Both the position numbers and the translations under genes were made by a program. A model generated the notes under the pieces. It was not told the DNA's origin and searched no databases. It saw only the letters and a list, made by a program, of their open reading frames with translations. 64,000 nucleotides of DNA from Halomonas sp. M4R1S46 (lineage in GTDB: Bacteria > Pseudomonadota > Gammaproteobacteria > Pseudomonadales > Halomonadaceae), in the NCBI RefSeq assembly GCF_025725685.1, contig NZ_CP107008.1:3224001-3288000 (forward strand), given 5' to 3'. The first letter of the stretch is position 1. Every line of letters starts with the position of its first letter. This document shows, in pieces, positions 24,673-32,801 of the stretch.

Positions 24673-26288
24673 AGGATCTTGAAGTTGCCGCCGCCGACCG
24701 CATGGCTGACGGCGACCTCCTCCACCACCGGGTCCTGCAGCGACTGGCCGGCGTACTGGCCGCGGATGCCCTCGATCCAGGCGCGGGCCCGCTCGGTGAG
24801 CTGGAAGTCGTCATCCATCAGGCGCCCGCGGGTGATCAGGATGCCCAGGTCGGCGCCCTCGTAGCGGAAGTCGCCCTCGCCGCTGATGCGCAGGAAGAAG
24901 GCCTCCCGTTCGTTCTCGGCGGCATGCGGGTGGGAATCGTAGTGGTCGTAGGCGATGCTGCCGTCCTCGGCCATCTTCCAGACGCCGGACTGGGGGGCCT
25001 GGGTCAAGAGGTCGACCGACTCCTCGGTATGCTTGATGACCAGTTGGCTCCAGCTGTCGATGCTGTCGGGGTGCGCCCAGCGCTCGTTGATCTCGGCGAT
25101 GTCGAGGTCGAAGTCCAGCTCCGAGAACTCCAGCAGGTGGAACAGGAACAGCGGGATGTCGGAGTGGGCGAAGGCCGCCACGTTGGTCAGCGAGCTGGCG
25201 CCGGTGACCCGCGGGTTGAGCTCGCCGAGATAGACCTCCTGGCTGTCCATGTCGATCAGGAAGTCGAGCTCGAAATAGCCGCGGTAGCCCTCCTCGCGCA
25301 GCGCCTCGCCGAACTTGAAGGTGTACTCGCGGGCCTTGTCGCGCACCTCCTGGCTGAAGGCCCCGGCAAACATCTCGTTGCCGCACCAGCCGCCCTTGTA
25401 GGGGGTCAGTGACTTGAAGCCGACCAGCTCGGTCATCAGCGGGCCGACCACGGTGCCGCAGCGGGTGGCACAGGCCTCGATGGCCGAGCCCCGGCAGTTG
25501 ATGCGCTTCATGATCTTGACCTCGGGCTCGGCCTCGATCTCCTCGGCATGCTTGTAGTAGTCGTCCTCGCCGGCGATGAAGAAGGTCGTGTGGCCGGAAT
25601 CGCCGAAGGCGGTCTGCACCACCAGGTCGTCGCCCAGCTCGCGGCTCACCTCGCAGAGCTCCCGGTAGCTGCCCACCCTGGCCAGGACGTTGGGCACGCT
25701 GGGCACCCCGGCCTTGTTGCCGATGCGCACCGTCTCGATCTTGTTGTCCATCCGCGAGCGCAGCGCGGCCGGCGGGAAGGCCACCTTGAGCCCCAGTTGC
25801 TTGCAGACGTCCTCGGTATGCTCGTCGAACATCAGGAAGGTCGCGATGCCGGCATTCTCGCCGTCGGCCCGGGACTGGAGGAAGTCGATGACCTCCTTGT
25901 GCTCGAGCAGGTAATTGTTGATGTCCTCGATGCTCTCGAAGTCGCGGGGGAACTTCTCCCTGGGCACGAAGACGTTGCGCTGGCGCCCCTCGAAGCAGTC
26001 GATGTAGTTGATATGGCGGAAATTCCCCACCCAGTCACCGATCCCGAGCAGGTTGAAGTTGGTCGCCGAGATGAAGTAGATCGGCTCCTTGTTGTTGAGG
26101 AAGTGGCGGCGGACATCGGCGATGCTTGTTATTTTGCTCATCGTGGTCGCTCCCTGGCTATCGGCGGATGACCCTGGTCCCGCCCCCTCGGCGGGGGCGG
26201 GCCGGTCGGGCGGGGACGCGCCGGCGGGGCCGGCGGCCCTGGACTGGTCGAACAGGCGACGCAGGACGTGCAGGATCCTGGTAAGCAT
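24669..26288 (-). CDS. ATP-grasp ligase (annotated elsewhere as biotin carboxylase-like)
   Basis: An ATP-grasp enzyme without a biotin carboxyl carrier or carboxyltransferase partner, so probably a carboxylate-amine ligase rather than a carboxylase. Counting from the internal ATG at 26141, ATP-grasp blocks are DDLVVQTAFGDSGHTTFFI (171-189), the metal-binding ELDFLIDM (291-298) and GELNPRVTGASS (306-317). The start is ambiguous. The ATG at 26288 has GAGGAGG four bases upstream and keeps high third-position GC for about 35 codons, adding 49 residues: an amphipathic helix (LTRILHVLRRLFDQ) and a Pro/Ala/Gly linker. The ATG at 26141 has CAGGGAG and begins the family homology (MSKITSIADV). Product 539 or 490 residues. 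Substrates unknown. Confidence 0.75.
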   Translation of the reverse strand: MLTRILHVLRRLFDQSRAAGPAGASPPDRPAPAEGAGPGSSADSQGATTMSKITSIADVRRHFLNNKEPIYFISATNFNLLGIGDWVGNFRHINYIDCFEGRQRNVFVPREKFPRDFESIEDINNYLLEHKEVIDFLQSRADGENAGIATFLMFDEHTEDVCKQLGLKVAFPPAALRSRMDNKIETVRIGNKAGVPSVPNVLARVGSYRELCEVSRELGDDLVVQTAFGDSGHTTFFIAGEDDYYKHAEEIEAEPEVKIMKRINCRGSAIEACATRCGTVVGPLMTELVGFKSLTPYKGGWCGNEMFAGAFSQEVRDKAREYTFKFGEALREEGYRGYFELDFLIDMDSQEVYLGELNPRVTGASSLTNVAAFAHSDIPLFLFHLLEFSELDFDLDIAEINERWAHPDSIDSWSQLVIKHTEESVDLLTQAPQSGVWKMAEDGSIAYDHYDSHPHAAENEREAFFLRISGEGDFRYEGADLGILITRGRLMDDDFQLTERARAWIEGIRGQYAGQSLQDPVVEEVAVSHAVGGGNFKIL

Positions 26289-26325
26289 GGAACCTCCTCT
26301 TCCGTTGGCGCCTGTCCCTGGCGAG

Positions 26326-27195
26326 TCAGTATTCCTCGATATCGGCGCGCTGTGGTTTGGCGAGTGGCCCCAGGGTATCGAGGAAAGGGCTGGAGCCGCC
26401 CTCGTTGCGATACAGCGAGAAATCGACGCGGCGATCGCGGAAGCTCTTGAGCGGCTGACCGAGGCCACGCAGGCCGGTCTCGCGCTCGCGGCGCACTCGG
26501 GTGAAGTCGACCTCGATGGGCATGACCTCCTCGCCATTGCCGGCCTGGTGGATGACGTCCCCGGAGGGCCCCACCACGATGGAGCGGCCGTTGCCGATGG
26601 CGCCGGCGCCGTTGATGTCGAAGAAGTAGCACTGGTTGACCGCGGCATTGGTCCGCGCGATGGACAGCTCGATGTCGCGGTCGATGGTATCGGTCATGGT
26701 CGGGTGCAGGATCACCTCGGCGCCCATGGCGGCGAGCGTGCGGGTGGTCTCGGGGAACCACATGTCGTAGCAGATCGACACCCCGAAACGGCCGACGTTG
26801 GGCACGTCGAAGGTGACGAACTCGCTGCCGCTCTCCACCCCGGCCTCGTAGGGGCGGAACGGGAACATCTTGCGATAGCGGGCCACCACCTGCCCATGGG
26901 GGTTGATCACCGACAGGGTGTTGTAGACGGCCCCCTCGGCCTGCTCGAACATCGAGCCGGGAATCAGCCAGATGCGGTGCTGCTCGGCGAGCTGGCAGAA
27001 CATCGCCTCGGCATTGCTGGGCAGGGGCTGGGCGTGGTGCGGCGAGGCGCCCATGGGCATCAGCTCGCTGAACAGCACCATCTGCACCTGGGGGAAACGG
27101 CTCATCAGCACATCGATGCGATGGCGCATGGCCTCGGTGTTGTCGCCATGGTGCAGGGCATGCATCTGGACACCGGCAATCGTGAAATAGGACAT
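26326..27195 (-). CDS. Carbon-nitrogen hydrolase (nitrilase superfamily)
   Basis: A 289-residue amidase of the nitrilase superfamily with the complete Glu-Lys-Cys triad: Glu44 in VLFSELMPMG, Lys109 in ARYRKMFPFRPYE and Cys142 in GVSICYDMWFPE. The ICYDMWFPE motif places it near aliphatic amidase, N-carbamoylputrescine amidase and omega-amidase branches rather than true nitrilases. It is the first gene of the four-gene cassette in the doe cluster, 188 bases downstream of doeX and 37 bases before the longer ATP-grasp start. A role in hydrolysing an amide or carbamoyl group of an amine derived by the decarboxylase is a reasonable guess, not shown. Confidence 0.85.
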   Translation of the reverse strand: MSYFTIAGVQMHALHHGDNTEAMRHRIDVLMSRFPQVQMVLFSELMPMGASPHHAQPLPSNAEAMFCQLAEQHRIWLIPGSMFEQAEGAVYNTLSVINPHGQVVARYRKMFPFRPYEAGVESGSEFVTFDVPNVGRFGVSICYDMWFPETTRTLAAMGAEVILHPTMTDTIDRDIELSIARTNAAVNQCYFFDINGAGAIGNGRSIVVGPSGDVIHQAGNGEEVMPIEVDFTRVRRERETGLRGLGQPLKSFRDRRVDFSLYRNEGGSSPFLDTLGPLAKPQRADIEEY

Positions 27196-27294
27196 GGCGG
27201 TCTCTCTGCGTCAGGCGATCTCGAATCATTCGGGCTAGGTCCAACACGCCGGCGCCGCAAGATTCGTCAACGCCGGTGGGATCGCCCGGCAGTC

Positions 27295-27311
27295 GTGGGT
27301 CTCCGACCCAC
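27295..27311. other. Perfect hairpin between doeX and the cassette
   Basis: GTGGGTC / GACCCAC, a seven-base perfect stem with a three-base loop, lies in the 188-base gap between doeX and the carbon-nitrogen hydrolase. No T-tract follows on the minus strand. It could be an intercistronic RNA structure marking the boundary between doeABX and the cassette. Confidence 0.4.
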
Positions 27312-27383
27312 CTGTCATCAGCTTATCCCATTTCCGTCACCCGAAATCAACGTTGTGGGTCCGCAGTCCCCGCTGCGCGCCGA

Positions 27384-27860
27384 CTAGAGGGCCAGCTCGG
27401 CCGCCGAGATACCGGCCGCCGGGCGCTTGACGGTCTTGGTGACGATATAGGTGAAATAGCGTTCGATGCCCACGTCCGACATCAGCCAGGCATCGATCAG
27501 GCGCTGGTAGGCATCGATGGAGGGCGCCTCGAACTTCACCAGGTAATCCACGCCGCCGCCCACCGCCACGCACTCGGTGACCTCGGGGGTGTCATGCACC
27601 AGGGCCTCGAAGCGCGCGAAGCTCTCGGCATTGTGTGCCTTGAGCTCGATCTGCACCCAGACCGGCGTGCGCGGTACCAGCACCCGGGGGTTGAGCCGGG
27701 CCGCGTAGCCCTCGATGATGCCGGCCTTCTCCAGGCGCCTGACCCGCTCCCAGCAGGGGCTGACCGAGAGATTGATCGCCTCGGCCAGCTTCGACTTGGT
27801 GATGCGCCCATCCCGGGAGAGGATCTCGAGGATTTTCAGGTCGTAACGATCGAGCTTCAT
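27384..27860 (-). CDS. doeX: Lrp/AsnC family regulator DoeX
   Basis: A 158-residue Lrp/AsnC protein. The N-terminal winged helix-turn-helix is LDRYDLKILEILSRDGRITKSKLAEAINLSVSPCWERVRRLEKAGIIEGYAARL (3-56), followed by the RAM ligand-binding domain with VTECVAVGGGVDYLVKFEAPSIDAYQRLID. In Halomonas elongata DoeX is the regulator encoded in the doeABX operon and binds near the doeA promoter. Here it follows doeB by 20 bases. Two regulators therefore appear to act on this cluster: DoeX and the MocR-type protein encoded divergently from doeA. Confidence 0.9.
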   Translation of the reverse strand: MKLDRYDLKILEILSRDGRITKSKLAEAINLSVSPCWERVRRLEKAGIIEGYAARLNPRVLVPRTPVWVQIELKAHNAESFARFEALVHDTPEVTECVAVGGGVDYLVKFEAPSIDAYQRLIDAWLMSDVGIERYFTYIVTKTVKRPAAGISAAELAL

Positions 27861-27880
27861 GGGGGTCTCTGGTCAGGGGT

Positions 27881-28894
27881 TCAGCCGAGCGAGTCGACGA
27901 CCTCGGCGATCACCGCGATGGTATCACCCATGTTGACGTTGGCCGGGAAGCGGCGGGCGGCCAGCACGCCGTCGCGCCCGGCCCGGTACTCGATCGGCGC
28001 CGCGCCGCTGCGGGTCATGTCGTAGACCCGGGCGATGACCTGACCCGTCGCCACGCCCTCGCCCAGCGCCACGGTGAGCTCGAGCAGGCCGGTATGCTCG
28101 CTCTGCACGTAGCAGCTGGCATCCGGCATGTCGAGGAACACCTGGGGCGCCTCGGGCGTCTCCAGGGAGCCCTCGACGAGGCCGAAGTGGATCAGGAAAT
28201 TGCGAACCCCCCGCTCGGTGATGGCCAGGCTCTGCGGTGTCGAGGTGCCGCCGCCGCCGAGTTCGGTGGCGACGAAGATCTTGCCCTGGCGTTCCACGGC
28301 GGTGTCGAACAGTGCCTCGGCGTCGAGCTCGAACATCATCATGGCATAGGGGGCACCGAAGGCCTTGGCGCCCTCCAGGGCGCGGCGCTGCTGGTCGGGG
28401 TCGTCGAGCACGTGGGAGGCGGCGAAGGGCAGGATGTCCAGGGTGCGCCCCCCGGAATGCAGGTCCAGCACCACGTCGCTCAGCGGTACCAGCGTGCGGG
28501 TGAAGTAGTCGGCGATCTTCTCGGTGACGCTGCCGTCGGGGTCCCCCGGGAAGCTGCGGTTGAGGTTGCCGCCATCCATCGGCGAAGTGCGCCGGCCGGC
28601 CTGGGCCGCCGGCGTGTTCATCATCGGCACGATGATCACCCGCCCCTGGACGTCCTCGGCCGACAGCGAGCTCGACAGCTTCTGCAGGGCGGTGATGCCC
28701 TCGTACTCGTCGCCGTGGTTGCCGCCGGTCAGCAGGGCCGTGGGTCCCTCGCCATGCTTGATCACGGTGACCGGGATCATCACCGCGCCCCAGGCGGACT
28801 CGTCGTTGGAGACCGGCAGCTTGAGGAAGCCGTGCTGGACGCCCTCGGCGTCGAAGTCGACGGTGGCGGAAATCGGACTGGGCCGCTTGGTCAT
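27881..28894 (-). CDS. doeB: N-acetyl-L-2,4-diaminobutyrate deacetylase DoeB
   Basis: A 337-residue zinc deacylase of the aspartoacylase/succinylglutamate desuccinylase (AstE/AspA) family. The zinc ligands are His60 and Glu63 in LLTGGNHGDEYEGITAL and His146 in VVLDLHSGGRTLD; NLNRSFPGDPDG (110-121) is the substrate-binding block. DoeB removes the acetyl group from N-alpha-acetyl-diaminobutyrate, the product of DoeA, giving diaminobutyrate and acetate. It lies between doeA and doeX in the usual doeABX order, 112 bases after the doeA stop. Confidence 0.92.
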   Translation of the reverse strand: MTKRPSPISATVDFDAEGVQHGFLKLPVSNDESAWGAVMIPVTVIKHGEGPTALLTGGNHGDEYEGITALQKLSSSLSAEDVQGRVIIVPMMNTPAAQAGRRTSPMDGGNLNRSFPGDPDGSVTEKIADYFTRTLVPLSDVVLDLHSGGRTLDILPFAASHVLDDPDQQRRALEGAKAFGAPYAMMMFELDAEALFDTAVERQGKIFVATELGGGGTSTPQSLAITERGVRNFLIHFGLVEGSLETPEAPQVFLDMPDASCYVQSEHTGLLELTVALGEGVATGQVIARVYDMTRSGAAPIEYRAGRDGVLAARRFPANVNMGDTIAVIAEVVDSLG

Positions 28895-28957
28895 GGTCGG
28901 TGACTCCTTGTTCTCTACAGGCTCGGGGCTGATCCGGCGACAGGTCTGTTCCCCCTA

Positions 28958-28980
28958 CGACCTGTCCCCGGCGCCCCTCG
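28958..28980 (+). repeat. 23-base repeat, copy 1 (doeA-doeB gap)
   Basis: A 23-base sequence starting CGACCTGTCCCCGG in the doeA-doeB gap is found again, identical but inverted, at 32802-32824. The two copies bracket doeA, enuR and the GhrA gene. Both lie outside genes. Confidence 0.85.
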
Positions 28981-29006
28981 CTTCAGGCGACTGCGACTTA
29001 GCCGGC

Positions 29007-30218
29007 TCAGCGCACGAACAGCTGGCGCGGGAAGTCGGCCAGGGTCTCGCAGCCGGTCTCGGTGATCAGGATGCTCTCGGTGATCTCCAGGCCCCACTCC
29101 TCCTCCCAGAGGCCGGGCATGAAGTGGAAGGTCATGCCCGGCTTGAGGATGGTCTCGTCGGAGGGGCGCAGGCTCATGGTGCGCTCGCCCCAGTCCGGTG
29201 GGTAGCTGATGCCGATGGGGTAACCGCAGCGGGCACCGCCGCGGTCGAAGCCGTACTTGTCCATGGCCGCGCCCAGGGCCATGGCGATGTCGGCGGTGCG
29301 ATTGCCGGGCTTGGCCACCGCCAGGCCGTTGTCGATGCCCTCGAGCAACGCCGACTCGGCGCGAAGGAACTCCGCCGGGGGGCGGCCCAGGAAGACGGTG
29401 CGCGACATCGGGGCGTGGTAGCGCTTGAAGACCCCGGCGATCTCGAAGAAGGTCCCCTCCCCCTCACGGAAGGGGCTGTCGTCCCAGGTAAGGTGCGGCG
29501 CGGCGGCATCCTTGCCGGTGGGCAACATGGGCACGATGGCCGGGTAGTCTCCGCCGTAGACCTTGCCGCTGGCATCCTTCCAGCCCTCGATGCCGACCCG
29601 GTAGATCTCGGAGACCAGCTTGCTCTTGGGCAGCCCCGGCTCGATCACCTCGAGGATGCGCGAGTGCATGCCCTCGACGATCCTGGCGGCGATGCGCATG
29701 TACTCGATCTCCTGGGGCGACTTGATGGCACGACACCAGTTGACCAGGACATTGGCATCCATGAAGCGGGCATGGGGCAGCTCGCGCAGCAGGCTCTGGT
29801 AGGCCTTGGCCGAGAAGTAGTAGTTGTCCATCTCCATGCCCACCACGCCCTCGTGCCAGCCGCGATCGGGGAGAATCGTCTGGGCCAGGTAGTCCATCGG
29901 GTGCATGTCGGGGTTCTGGACGTAGTAGTCCGGGTAGTAGGTGATGTTCTCCGGGTCTATCCAGCAGGTGCGCAGGGCGCCGTTGGCATCCATCCGCCGG
30001 CCGTACCAGACCGGCTCGCCTTCCAGGCCGAGCAGCACGCACTGGTGCACATAGAAGGACCAGCCGTCATAGCCCGTCAGCCAGGCCATGTTGGAGGGGT
30101 CGCTGATGATCAGCACATCGATGCCTCGACTCGCCATCTCGGCGCGTACCTTCCAGAGGCGGCCGAGATATTCCTCGCGAGTGAACGGCAGGGAAACCTC
30201 AATCATGGAATCGCTCAT
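29007..30218 (-). CDS. doeA: Ectoine hydrolase DoeA
   Basis: A 403-residue protein of the M24 (creatinase/aminopeptidase P) fold. The creatinase-type N-terminal domain contains LIISDPSNMAWLTGYDGWSFYVHQCVLLGLEGEPVWYGRRMDANGA, a nearly invariant DoeA signature, and the C-terminal pita-bread domain has EGTFFEIAGVFKRYHAPMSRTVFLG and CGYPIGISYPPDWGERTMSL. The usual five metal ligands of M24 peptidases are not all present (for example EIAGVFKRYH), consistent with a metal-independent ring-opening hydrolase. DoeA opens ectoine to N-acetyl-diaminobutyrate. The ATG at 30218 follows a TTG; the ATG at 30203 (MIEVSLPF) is an equally plausible start. Its promoter overlaps candidate EnuR operators. Confidence 0.92.
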   Translation of the reverse strand: MSDSMIEVSLPFTREEYLGRLWKVRAEMASRGIDVLIISDPSNMAWLTGYDGWSFYVHQCVLLGLEGEPVWYGRRMDANGALRTCWIDPENITYYPDYYVQNPDMHPMDYLAQTILPDRGWHEGVVGMEMDNYYFSAKAYQSLLRELPHARFMDANVLVNWCRAIKSPQEIEYMRIAARIVEGMHSRILEVIEPGLPKSKLVSEIYRVGIEGWKDASGKVYGGDYPAIVPMLPTGKDAAAPHLTWDDSPFREGEGTFFEIAGVFKRYHAPMSRTVFLGRPPAEFLRAESALLEGIDNGLAVAKPGNRTADIAMALGAAMDKYGFDRGGARCGYPIGISYPPDWGERTMSLRPSDETILKPGMTFHFMPGLWEEEWGLEITESILITETGCETLADFPRQLFVR

Positions 30219-30311
30219 CAAACGATCACATCACCGAATTCCGGCCACGTCCTCTCCTGGAGGCGGCCGGGGCGCAAGAGCGGACTCGCCGGCCACGCCT
30301 GGGGTCGTGTG

Positions 30312-30349
30312 AATTGTCATGACGTTTGCTAGCATGTGTCATGACAATT
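30312..30349. promoter_or_regulatory. Candidate EnuR operator pair between doeA and enuR
   Basis: AATTGTCATGAC (30312-30323) and GTCATGACAATT (30338-30349) form a perfect 12-base inverted repeat with a 14-base spacer. Each arm contains the palindrome GTCATGAC, and the two palindrome centres are 22 bases apart, about two helical turns. A third copy of the right arm overlaps the enuR start codon. This layout fits a dimeric MocR/GntR repressor controlling both divergent genes. Confidence 0.75.
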
Positions 30350-30358
30350 TCCGGTCAA
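30329..30358 (-). promoter_or_regulatory. Probable doeA sigma-70 promoter
   Basis: On the minus strand TTGACC (30358-30353) and TGCTAG (30334-30329) are 18 bases apart, a fair match to -35 and -10 elements. The interval is occupied by the right arm of the operator pair, so repressor binding would block RNA polymerase. Confidence 0.55.
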
Positions 30359-30414
30359 TGTCTCAACGCTGATACTAGCACCCCCGCTCGGCGACCGGTC
30401 AAAGGCTTTATTGC

Positions 30415-30430
30415 ATCATGACAATTGATC
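30415..30430. promoter_or_regulatory. Third TCATGACAATT site at the enuR start codon
   Basis: ATCATGACAATTGAT shares TCATGACAATT with the upstream operator arms and includes the enuR ATG (30418-30420). It is also nearly palindromic. The position suggests autorepression of enuR. Part of the match is inside the coding sequence (MTID), so chance codon content cannot be excluded. Confidence 0.5.
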
Positions 30431-31824
30431 TGACGCCCTACCTCACGGATACCGGCCCCAAGTACCTGGCCATCGCGCGCGCCCTCTCCGAGGCCATCCG
30501 TCAGGGCGACCTCACCCCGGGCACCCGGCTGCCGCCGCACCGCCAGCTGGCCGAGACCCTGAACGTCAGCGTGCAGACCGTCTCGCGCGCCTATGCCCAG
30601 GCCGAGAAGATGGGCCTGGTGCAGGCCCGGGTCGGCAGCGGCACCTGGATCAACGCCCTCGACGACGCCCGGGAGTCGGCCTACCTGCGCGGCCAGGAAC
30701 CGCGCCATGAAAGCGCCCTGATCGACCTGTCCATCGCCCATCCGATCTGCCCCCCGGGACATCACCTGCGCTTCCGCGAGACCCTGGCGCGGCTCGCCGA
30801 ACAGGCCAGCCCGGACGTGGTGACCGCCAATCGTCCCATCGCCGGCCTGCCCCACCATCGCGAGCGGGCCAGCGACTGGCTGAGCCAGCGGCTCGGCGTG
30901 CCCGGCGAGCCCGAGAGCCGGGTGCTGTGCAATGGCGCCGCCCATGGCCTGATGCTGGCCATCTCCACGGTGGTCCAGCACGGCGACCTGGTGCTGACCG
31001 AGGCCCTCACCGACCATGGCCTGATCGCCCTGTCCCGCACCCTGGGCTTCCAGCTGCGCGGCGTGACCATCGACGAACGTGGCGTGGTTCCCGAGGCTTT
31101 GGACCTCGCCTGTCGGCGCTTCAAACCGCGCGCCGTGTGCCTGACGCCGACCCAGCTCAATCCCACCGGCGCGACCATGGACACCGCGCGACGCGACGCC
31201 GTGGCCCGGGTCCTCGATCACCATGGCGTCTGGCTCATCGAGGACGATGTCCACGCCCTGCTGGAGCCGCCGGGTCTCACCCCGCTCACCGCCCGGGTGC
31301 CGCAGCTGGGCTTTCATGTCACCAGCCTGACCAAGGCCACCGTGCCCGGGGTCCGGGCCGGCTATCTCAGCGTGCCCCGGGGCCAGCTGCACCACACCCT
31401 GCCGCGCATGCGCGCGACCACCTGGATGGCCACCCCGCTGATCTTCGAGATCGCCGATGCCTGGATCGCCGACGATAGCCTGGAGGTCATGGCGGCGGAG
31501 CAGCGTCGGCTGCTCGCCGAACGCCAGCGGCTGGCCGCGAGACTGCTCGACGGCCATGAACGCAGCGCCCGCCCTTCCAGCCTGCATGTCTGGGTCTCGC
31601 TGCCCCCCGCCTGGCGGGCGGAGGAACTCCAGCAGCAGGCCGAGCAGGAGGGGGTGGCCATCACCACGGCGGCACCCTTCATGGTCGAACAGACCCCGGC
31701 CCCGCGGCGCATCCGGCTCAGCCTGGGCGCCGAGCCCGATATCGCACGCCTCGAGCAGGGCCTGGCCCGCCTCGGCGGGATGCTCGACGAGGCCCCACCC
31801 CCCATGATGCAGATCGTCTACTAG
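30418..31824 (+). CDS. enuR: MocR/GntR-type PLP-dependent regulator EnuR
   Basis: A 468-residue MocR protein. The N-terminal winged helix (about 14-78) has YLAIARALSEAIRQGDLTPGTRLPPHRQLAETLNVSVQTVSRAYAQAEKMGLVQARVGSGTW; the C-terminal part is a fold-type I aminotransferase domain with LTPTQLNPTGATM, IEDDVHALL and the PLP Lys306 in VTSLTKATVPGVRAGYLSVP. EnuR represses ectoine-use genes until a diaminobutyrate-type intermediate reacts with its PLP. Divergent orientation from doeA and shared operators fit that role. It is followed after 11 bases by the GhrA gene, which may be co-transcribed. Confidence 0.88.
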   Translation: MTIDLTPYLTDTGPKYLAIARALSEAIRQGDLTPGTRLPPHRQLAETLNVSVQTVSRAYAQAEKMGLVQARVGSGTWINALDDARESAYLRGQEPRHESALIDLSIAHPICPPGHHLRFRETLARLAEQASPDVVTANRPIAGLPHHRERASDWLSQRLGVPGEPESRVLCNGAAHGLMLAISTVVQHGDLVLTEALTDHGLIALSRTLGFQLRGVTIDERGVVPEALDLACRRFKPRAVCLTPTQLNPTGATMDTARRDAVARVLDHHGVWLIEDDVHALLEPPGLTPLTARVPQLGFHVTSLTKATVPGVRAGYLSVPRGQLHHTLPRMRATTWMATPLIFEIADAWIADDSLEVMAAEQRRLLAERQRLAARLLDGHERSARPSSLHVWVSLPPAWRAEELQQQAEQEGVAITTAAPFMVEQTPAPRRIRLSLGAEPDIARLEQGLARLGGMLDEAPPPMMQIVY

Positions 31825-31835
31825 AAGGAGGTCCC

Positions 31836-32771
31836 ATGCGCGTAATGGTCCACACCGATGCCGCCGAGGCCTGGCGCGAGGCCCTGGCCAGCCGCCTGCC
31901 CGAGGCCGAAGTCTTCACCAGCACAGCCCCCCTCACCGAGCGCCGGCGGGCGGACTACCTGGCGGCCTGGAAGCCCTCCGCCGAGCTGCTCGGCGAGCCG
32001 ACGCACCTCAAGGGAATCGTCAACCTCGGCGCCGGCGTCGACGCCCTGTTGAACAACCCTGGGCTGCCCCGCGGCGTGCCCATCGTCAAGCTGCGCGACG
32101 CCGGCATGGCGGGGCCCATCGGCGACTATGTGCGCTACGGCCTGCTGCACTTCCAGCGTGATTTCGATCGCTACGCCCGCCAGCAGTCGCGGGCGACGTG
32201 GCACGAGCATCCGCTGATCGACAAGGCCGACTGGCCGGTGGGCGTGCTCGGCCTGGGGGCCATCGGCGCTAGGGTGGCCGCCATGGTCGCCGCCGACGGC
32301 TTCCCGGTGCATGGCTGGAGTCGCTCCTCCAAGCGGCTGCCCGAGGTGACCTGCCACCACGGCGAGGCGGGCCTGATGACGCTGCTCGGCCGGGTGAACA
32401 CCCTGGTGCTGCTGCTGCCGGACACCCCGGCCACCCGCGGGATCATCGACGCCGACGCCCTGGCGGCACTGCCCGAGGGCGCCACCCTGATCAATCCCGG
32501 CCGTGGCTCGCTGGTCGACGAGACCGCCCTGCTCGAGGCTCTGGGTGACGGCGAGGCGGAGGGCCGGCTGCGCGGCGCCCTGCTGGATGCCTTCCCCGAG
32601 GAGCCGCTGCCCGAGACCAGCCCGCTGTGGCACCACCCTCGGGTGATCGTCACCCCACACATGGCCGGCCCCACCCCGCTGGCCGAGGCCGTGGACCAGG
32701 TCGCCGAGGCCCTGCGCGCCTTCGAGGCCGGTGAACCGGTGGAGACCATCGACCCCGAGGCCGGTTACTGA
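31836..32771 (+). CDS. ghrA: Glyoxylate/hydroxypyruvate reductase A-type 2-hydroxyacid dehydrogenase
   Basis: A 311-residue D-2-hydroxyacid dehydrogenase. The NAD(P)-binding glycine loop is VGVLGLGAIGARVAAM (GLGAIG at 139-144), and catalytic residues are Arg in INPGRGSLVDETALLEAL, the following Glu, and the His of VIVTPHMAGPTP. The short N-terminal domain (RVMVHTDAAEAWREAL) is typical of GhrA. AGAAGGAGG stands just before the ATG, and only 11 bases separate it from enuR, suggesting co-transcription. Reduction of glyoxylate or hydroxypyruvate may balance carbon from hydroxyectoine or ectoine breakdown; that link is inference. Confidence 0.85.
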   Translation: MRVMVHTDAAEAWREALASRLPEAEVFTSTAPLTERRRADYLAAWKPSAELLGEPTHLKGIVNLGAGVDALLNNPGLPRGVPIVKLRDAGMAGPIGDYVRYGLLHFQRDFDRYARQQSRATWHEHPLIDKADWPVGVLGLGAIGARVAAMVAADGFPVHGWSRSSKRLPEVTCHHGEAGLMTLLGRVNTLVLLLPDTPATRGIIDADALAALPEGATLINPGRGSLVDETALLEALGDGEAEGRLRGALLDAFPEEPLPETSPLWHHPRVIVTPHMAGPTPLAEAVDQVAEALRAFEAGEPVETIDPEAGY

Positions 32772-32801
32772 AGGGCCCACATGGCTCCCGGCCAGGCCTG
32801 T

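Noticed and set aside
24669..26141. Biotin carboxylase subunit of an acyl-CoA carboxylase
   Set aside because: No biotin carrier or carboxyltransferase gene is near, and its neighbours are amide-forming or amide-cleaving enzymes, so a carboxylate-amine ligase is more likely.
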